Positions 15,896 through 19,992 of a stretch of DNA of 19,992 bases are shown here, piece by piece. Source of the DNA: Gemmatimonadota bacterium (GTDB lineage Bacteria; Gemmatimonadota; Gemmatimonadetes; JACCXV01; JAHWKZ01); NCBI GenBank assembly GCA_019347645.1, contig JAHWKZ010000015.1, forward strand, positions 1 to 19,992, in the 5' to 3' direction. The position numbers and the translations under genes were made by a program. The notes under the pieces were generated by a model, which worked only from the letters and a program-made list of their open reading frames with translations, made no database searches and was not told the origin of the DNA. The first letter of the stretch is position 1. Every line of letters begins with the position of its first letter.

Positions 15896-16356
15896 TCCCG
15901 ACCGTGCGCCCCGCGGGCGCGGCCGATGTCGGCGGGCTCGTCGAGCGGAACCTGGCGCTCGCCGCCGAGAGCGAGGACAGGGTCCTCGACCGTTCCGCCG
16001 TCGAGGCCGGCGTGCGCGCCATCCTCGGCAGCTCGCGCCGGGGCCGGTACTGGGTGGCGGAGGTGGACGGGACGGTGCGCGGCCAGTGCCTGGTGACCGA
16101 GGAGCCGAGCGACTGGACGGGGGGACGGTACTGGTGGATCCAATCCGTCTACATCGACCCCGACTGGCGCGGGACGGGCGTCTTCCGCCGACTGTGGGAG
16201 GTGGTGGGGGCGGCCGCCGCCGAAGCCGGGGACGTGGCCTCGATCCGGCTCTACGTGGCCCGCGGCAACCGGGCCGCGCGCGCCGTCTACGAGCGGTTGG
16301 GAATGGAGGAGACCGACTATCGCGTCTACGAGAAGCCTGTCGGGGAGCTCGGGTGA
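15892..16356 (+). CDS. GNAT family N-acetyltransferase
   Basis: A 154-aa single-domain GNAT that would transfer acetyl from acetyl-CoA to an amine. The N-terminus TVRPAGAADVGGLVERN is the usual beta1-alpha1 opening. Motif A is IQSVYIDPDWRGTGVFRRLW with the pyrophosphate-binding R-x-x-G turn near 93-97, and motif B is ASIRLYVARGNRAARAVYERLGME with the conserved Tyr before ERLGM. The start is GTG overlapping the M14 stop (GTGA); the stop overlaps the NtrX-like gene in the same way. The substrate is unknown. Confidence 0.9.
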   Translation: MIPTVRPAGAADVGGLVERNLALAAESEDRVLDRSAVEAGVRAILGSSRRGRYWVAEVDGTVRGQCLVTEEPSDWTGGRYWWIQSVYIDPDWRGTGVFRRLWEVVGAAAAEAGDVASIRLYVARGNRAARAVYERLGMEETDYRVYEKPVGELG

Positions 16357-17759
16357 GCCCGCGAGCCGGCCCGGCCGCCGAGATCCTGGTCGTCGACGAC
16401 GAGCCGGGGATCCGCCAGGCCCTCGAGCAGATGCTCGAGTACGAGGGGTACGCGGTCCGGACCGCGGGCAGCGGCCCCCGAGCGCTCGAGGCGTATCGCG
16501 AGAGGCCGGCCGACCTGGTCCTCCTCGACATCAAGATGGCGCCCATGGACGGCCTGGAGGTCCTCGAGCGGTTGCGATCGCAGGATCCCGACGCCGTGGT
16601 CGTCATGATCAGCGGTCACGGCACGGTGGAGACCGCGGTCGAGGCGCTCAAGAAGGGTGCGTTCGACTTCCTCGAGAAGCCGCCCGACCGCGACGTGGTG
16701 TTGCGGCGCGTCGCCAACGCGCTCGCCGAGCGGGAGCTCGAGCGGGAGGTGGAGGAGCTGCGACAGGTGGTCACGGGCGGCCCGCGCGGGCCGATCGTCG
16801 GGGAGAGCCCGGCGCTCCAGGCCGTCTTGGAGAAGGCCGACCGGGTCGCCCGGACGAGAGCCTACGTGCTGATCACCGGCGAGAACGGGACCGGCAAGGA
16901 GCTCCTCGCGCGGCGGATCCACGAGAAGTCCGATCGCGGCGACGCCCCGTTCGTCGAGGTCAATTGCGCGGCCATCCCGCACGAGCTGATCGAGTCCGAG
17001 CTCTTCGGACACGAGAAGGGCGCCTTCACCGGCGCCCATGCGCGACGGAAAGGGAAGTTCGAGCTGGCCGACGGCGGGACGCTGTTCCTCGACGAGGTCG
17101 GGGACATGAGCCTGGCGGCGCAGGCGAAGGTCCTCCGGGCGCTGCAGGACGGGGTGATCCAGCGGGTGGGCGGCCACGAGAGGATCGCGGTCGACGTCCG
17201 CGTGCTCGCGGCCACCAACAAGGACCTGGAGGAGGAGATCGTCGAAGGGCGCTTTCGAGAGGACCTCTACTACCGGCTGAACGTGGTGCCGCTCCACGTG
17301 CCGGCGCTGGCGGAACGCAAGGAAGACATTCCGCTGCTGGTCCGCCACTTCGCCTCCCGCTACTGCGAGGACGACGGGATCGCCGAGAAGGCGTTCGACC
17401 CGGCCGCCGTGAAGGCGCTGATCGACCGGCCGTGGCCGGGCAACGTCCGCGAGCTCAAGAACACGGTCGAGCGGCTCTGCATCCTCGCGCCCGGTGACAC
17501 CGTACGGGACGGCGACATCGCGGCCCTGACCGGGCCGCCGATGCCGCGCGCGAAGGACGGTGACACGGCGGAGGGGCTGATCGATCGCCACGCCTCGTTC
17601 GCCGATTACCGGGACGCCGCGGAGAAGGCGTTCATCGAGCGCAAGCTCGTCGAGAACGACTGGAACGTGTCGGAGACCGCGCGTCAGCTCGACATGCAGC
17701 GCTCCCACCTCTACAAGAAGATCGAGAAGTACGATCTTTCCCGGGAGGACCAGGAGTGA
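16353..17759 (+). CDS. Sigma54-dependent response regulator, NtrC family (NtrX-like)
   Basis: A 468-aa three-domain activator. The receiver domain (about 9-125) has the acidic pair Asp15/Asp16, phosphoacceptor Asp59 in LLDIKMAPMDG, and Lys in FLEKPP. The AAA+ domain (about 145-385) has Walker A GENGTGKE (176-183), the GAFTGA loop at 223-228 that contacts sigma54, Walker B GGTLFLDEVGD, and the RFREDLYYRLNV and PWPGNVRELKN segments. A Fis-type helix-turn-helix ends the protein (NVSETARQLDMQRSHLYKKIEKY), and the QRSHLYKK recognition helix resembles the NtrX subgroup. The intact GAFTGA implies that the organism uses RpoN. No partner histidine kinase is in the window. The GTG start has GGGGAG upstream and overlaps the GNAT stop. 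It is the last gene of the operon, with its stop 13 nt from the convergent glycosylase stop. Confidence 0.94.
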   Translation: MSPRAGPAAEILVVDDEPGIRQALEQMLEYEGYAVRTAGSGPRALEAYRERPADLVLLDIKMAPMDGLEVLERLRSQDPDAVVVMISGHGTVETAVEALKKGAFDFLEKPPDRDVVLRRVANALAERELEREVEELRQVVTGGPRGPIVGESPALQAVLEKADRVARTRAYVLITGENGTGKELLARRIHEKSDRGDAPFVEVNCAAIPHELIESELFGHEKGAFTGAHARRKGKFELADGGTLFLDEVGDMSLAAQAKVLRALQDGVIQRVGGHERIAVDVRVLAATNKDLEEEIVEGRFREDLYYRLNVVPLHVPALAERKEDIPLLVRHFASRYCEDDGIAEKAFDPAAVKALIDRPWPGNVRELKNTVERLCILAPGDTVRDGDIAALTGPPMPRAKDGDTAEGLIDRHASFADYRDAAEKAFIERKLVENDWNVSETARQLDMQRSHLYKKIEKYDLSREDQE

Positions 17760-17772
17760 CGGACGCCCCCCG

Positions 17773-18558
17773 CTACACGGAGCGGATCCGCGCCTCCGCG
17801 CGGCGGAACACGTCGTCGAACATCGGCTCGGTCAGCACGCCGGTGAAGGTGTTCTGTTGCGAGGGGTGGTAGGAGGCGATCAGCCGGGGGGCGCAGGGAC
17901 CGAGATCGATCTCGCGGGCATGGGAGAACCTCGGCTTGGGGGACGGCACCGGATGGCCACGGGCGCGGAAGATCCGAAGCGTGTGGTCGTAGGCGTACTG
18001 CCCGAGGGCCACGACCACCGCCAGCTCCGGCAGCAGGTCGATCTCCGCCTCCAGATAGGGCCGGCAGTGGGCGCGCTCCGCGGGCGTGGGCCGGTTGTCC
18101 GGCGGCGCGCACCGGACCGCGGCGGTCACGAAGCAGTCGGAGAGGATCAGCCCGTCGCCGCGCGCCTCGCTCTCGGGGCGGTTCGCGAAGCCGAAACCGT
18201 GGAGCGCGCGGTAGAGCCATCGGCCCGACTCGTCGCCGGTGAAGATCCGACCCGTGCGGTTGGCGCCGTGGGCGGCCGGCGCGAGACCGACGACGAGCAG
18301 CCGGGCCGCCGGGTCTCCCCACCCGGGAACCGGGCGGCCCCAGTACTCCCAGTCCTGGAAGGCGGCCCGCTTCTCCTCTGCCTTCCTCTCGCGCCACTCG
18401 ACGAGTCGGGGGCAGCGCCGGCAGGTCGTGATCCGCACTTCGAGCTCGGCCAGCTCCGGGGACAGCGCCTCCCCCATGGGGAGCGCGTCCAGCCCGGGCG
18501 CCGGCAGCGGGTTCTCGGGCCGGGTTCCTTCGGAGGTCGGGTCTTTGGCGCGCGCCAT
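17773..18558 (-). CDS. Family 5 uracil-DNA glycosylase (UDGb), 4Fe-4S type
   Basis: A 261-aa base-excision repair enzyme that removes uracil, and in this family also other deaminated bases, from DNA. Motif 1 is GLAPAAHGANRTGRIFTGD (91-109), which lacks the catalytic acid of family 4 and is the mark of the UDGb group. Motif 2 is ASYHPSQQNTFTG (228-240). Cys46, Cys49, Cys150 and Cys165 are placed as the four 4Fe-4S ligands. The frame stays open much further upstream, but the added residues are not conserved-looking and ATG 18558 fits the family start. It has no Shine-Dalgarno. A TACCTT box 7 nt upstream suggests a leaderless transcript. A poorly conserved ~30-residue N-terminal extension precedes the domain. 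Confidence 0.93.
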   Translation of the reverse strand: MARAKDPTSEGTRPENPLPAPGLDALPMGEALSPELAELEVRITTCRRCPRLVEWRERKAEEKRAAFQDWEYWGRPVPGWGDPAARLLVVGLAPAAHGANRTGRIFTGDESGRWLYRALHGFGFANRPESEARGDGLILSDCFVTAAVRCAPPDNRPTPAERAHCRPYLEAEIDLLPELAVVVALGQYAYDHTLRIFRARGHPVPSPKPRFSHAREIDLGPCAPRLIASYHPSQQNTFTGVLTEPMFDDVFRRAEARIRSV

Positions 18559-18565
18559 TGCGGCC

Positions 18566-18571
18566 AAGGTA
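18566..18571 (-). promoter_or_regulatory. Possible -10 box of the uracil-DNA glycosylase gene
   Basis: On the minus strand TACCTT (a TAnnnT box) ends 7 nt before the ATG at 18558, the same spacing as the -10 boxes of the EutN genes. No -35 match is seen at 16-18 nt upstream, so support is modest. Confidence 0.3.
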
Positions 18572-18688
18572 GCGCGCCCGCCCGGTTTCGCGAGACGGAG
18601 CCGCGGAATGGAGGGTGGCGCGCCTGCGTCGTTGTCCGTGTAAGCCAGGTCACAGACGCCGAGCATGGTAGAGCCTAGGATGCGTGAG

Positions 18689-19992
18689 ATGATTCGATTC
18701 CGGTCGCTCCTTCGAGGCGCCGCCCTCTTCCTGAGTGTGGGCGCCTTCGCCGCGATTTTGCCACCGGACCTCTCCGCCCAGTACTTCGGACGCAACAAGG
18801 TCCAGTACGAGGACTTCCGCTTCCGCTCCATCCAGACCGAGCACTTCGACGTCTACTACTATCCCGAGATGGAGTCGGCGGCGAGGGACGCCGCCCGGAT
18901 GGCCGAGCGCTGGTACGGCCGGCTCTCCAGCGTATTCGTCCACGAGTTCGACGAGCGCAAGCCGATCGTCCTGTACGCCGACAAGGCCGACTTCCAGCAG
19001 ACGAACACGACGCCGGCCTTCATCAGCGAGGCGACGGGCGGCTTCACCGAGGGGATCAAGAACCGGGTCGTGATGCCGTTCGCCGAGACGTACGCGGACA
19101 CCGACCACGTCCTGGGCCACGAGCTCGTCCACGCGTTCCAGTTCGATCTCGCCCAGCAGGCGCTCCGCAGCGAGGAGGGGCCGGCGGGGATCCAGACGCT
19201 GCCGCTGTGGGCGATCGAGGGCCTCGCCGAATACCTCTCCCTCGGCCGCAGCGACGCCCATACCGCGATGTGGATGCGCGACGCGGTGCTTCGCGACGAC
19301 CTGCCGACGCTCGAGCAGCTCTCGCGGGACCCGCGATTCTTCCCGTACCGCTTCGGCCACGCCTTCTGGGCGTACGTCGGCGGCCGGTGGGGCGACGAGG
19401 TGGTGATCGCACTCTATCGGTCGGTGGGCGCGCGCGGGCTGAAGAGCAGCATCCTGCGCACCCTGGGGGTCGACCCGGACACGCTCTCCGCCGAATGGAT
19501 CGCCGCGTCGAAGGCCCACTATGGCCCCCTGCTCGAAGGGCGAGCCGCGCCCGCCGACGTCGCTCGACTGGTGGAGGTCGAGCGGGAGGACTGGGTGCTC
19601 GCGCCGGTGCTGAGCCCGGACGGCCGGCGGGCGGTCTTCATCTCCGGCCTCGACGTCTTCACCTACGACCTCTTCGTCGCCGACGTGGAGAGCGGGCGGG
19701 TCCTCGGCAAGCTGGCCAGCGCGTCCCGTGAGCCGCACTTCGACGCCCTCGCGTTCACGAACACCTCGGGCGCGTTCTCTCCGGACGGGCGACGCTTCGC
19801 GTTCGTGACCTTCGTCCAGGGCGACAACCGGATCGTGATCGTCGACGTCGAATCCCAGGAGATCCACCGGGAGCTCGCCCTGGGGGACGTCGGGGCCGTC
19901 ACCAGCCTCGACTGGGCACCCGACGGTCGGACGATCGTCTTCGGCGGGCAGGAGGGGGCCGTCCCCGACCTGTGGCGGGTGGACCTGGAGAC
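18689..19992 (+). CDS. Secreted gluzincin-like protease with TolB/PD40 beta-propeller (partial)
   Basis: The frame runs off the right edge after ~434 residues. A signal peptide (about MIRFRSLLRGAALFLSVGAF to the LSA before QYFG) leads to the mature N-terminus QYFGRNKVQYEDF. A peptidase MA/basic-secretory-protein-like domain follows, with HELVH at 144-148 and a downstream WAIEGLAEYLS segment (about 174-184) that should give the Glu zinc ligand. From about residue 305, PD40-type propeller repeats begin: VLSPDGRRAVFIS, AFSPDGRRFAFVT and WAPDGRTIVFGG. This architecture is frequent among exported proteins of Gemmatimonadota and Bacteroidota. ATG 18689 is preferred because TAGGA lies about 8 nt upstream; an in-frame ATG at 18680 is an alternative. 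The gene is divergent from the uracil-DNA glycosylase gene, with a ~130-bp intergenic region. Confidence 0.87.
   Translation, partial: MIRFRSLLRGAALFLSVGAFAAILPPDLSAQYFGRNKVQYEDFRFRSIQTEHFDVYYYPEMESAARDAARMAERWYGRLSSVFVHEFDERKPIVLYADKADFQQTNTTPAFISEATGGFTEGIKNRVVMPFAETYADTDHVLGHELVHAFQFDLAQQALRSEEGPAGIQTLPLWAIEGLAEYLSLGRSDAHTAMWMRDAVLRDDLPTLEQLSRDPRFFPYRFGHAFWAYVGGRWGDEVVIALYRSVGARGLKSSILRTLGVDPDTLSAEWIAASKAHYGPLLEGRAAPADVARLVEVEREDWVLAPVLSPDGRRAVFISGLDVFTYDLFVADVESGRVLGKLASASREPHFDALAFTNTSGAFSPDGRRFAFVTFVQGDNRIVIVDVESQEIHRELALGDVGAVTSLDWAPDGRTIVFGGQEGAVPDLWRVDLE

Noticed and set aside
12623..16606. A 1327-codon open frame antisense to the P1 and M14 peptidase genes
   Set aside because: It is the expected antisense shadow of GC-rich codon usage (stops are rare opposite codons with G/C in the third position). 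Its translation is Arg/Pro/Gly/Val-rich without any recognisable motif, while the sense frames encode clear families.
18559..18831. A 91-codon upstream extension of the uracil-DNA glycosylase frame
   Set aside because: The extension is basic and unlike the family, and it overlaps the signal peptide region of the divergent protease gene. A -10-like box lies inside it, so ATG 18558 is the better start.

Overview
The window is very GC-rich bacterial chromosome. Long open frames occur on the antisense strand of almost every gene, and GTG starts with 4-nt gene overlaps are common. The secreted-protein repertoire points to Gemmatimonadota or a close relative: an HELVH protease running into beta-propeller repeats whose mature start resembles QYFGRNKVQYEDF, a ~1010-aa M14 peptidase, a secreted P1 peptidase, and a cyclase–TolB-like–TPR protein. 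The phylum is inferred from gene content only.

Layout. Positions 1-815 hold the 3' end of a polysaccharide flippase. A cyclase/TPR regulator (974-2884) and a rhodanese (2988-3830) follow on the minus strand. Positions 3874 to about 4600 hold a broken second copy of a microcompartment vertex-protein module. dnaK (4623-6542, minus) separates it from the intact copy (6681-8979, plus): two EutN/CcmL pentamer proteins, a deoxyribose-phosphate aldolase with a cysteine-rich N-terminal extension, and a GT2 glycosyltransferase. Then come thiD and an M48 lipoprotein protease (minus, 8986-10687), a tightly overlapped five-gene plus-strand operon (10753-17759: SpoU/TrmH methyltransferase, P1 peptidase, M14 peptidase, GNAT, NtrX-like sigma54 activator), a family 5 uracil-DNA glycosylase (minus, 17773-18558), and a secreted HELVH protease cut by the right edge.

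The most unusual part is 3.8-8.3 kb. The left copy of the vertex module is recognisable from its promoter to the first codons of deoC, but it is damaged in four ways. Its first ~215 bp, carrying the promoter and the N-terminal half of the first gene, are inverted. The first gene has a 1-nt deletion, the second has a 2-nt deletion, and deoC is cut off after its start. Both copies keep a TTGACG–17 nt–TAGTCT promoter whose -10 lies only 6-7 nt before the start codon, the geometry of a leaderless mRNA. The inversion leaves the left promoter pointing at the rhodanese gene.

The intact module pairs shell-vertex proteins with an aldolase, as in the sugar-phosphate-utilisation type of microcompartment, but no hexameric or trimeric shell gene lies in the window. 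Upstream of dnaK, on its strand, is a near-consensus sigma54 -24/-12 element (GG-N10-GC) inside an imperfect palindrome. This is notable because a GAFTGA-containing activator is also encoded here. No tRNA, rRNA, CRISPR array or insertion sequence was seen, and no gene-free stretch exceeds 300 bp apart from the pseudogene block.
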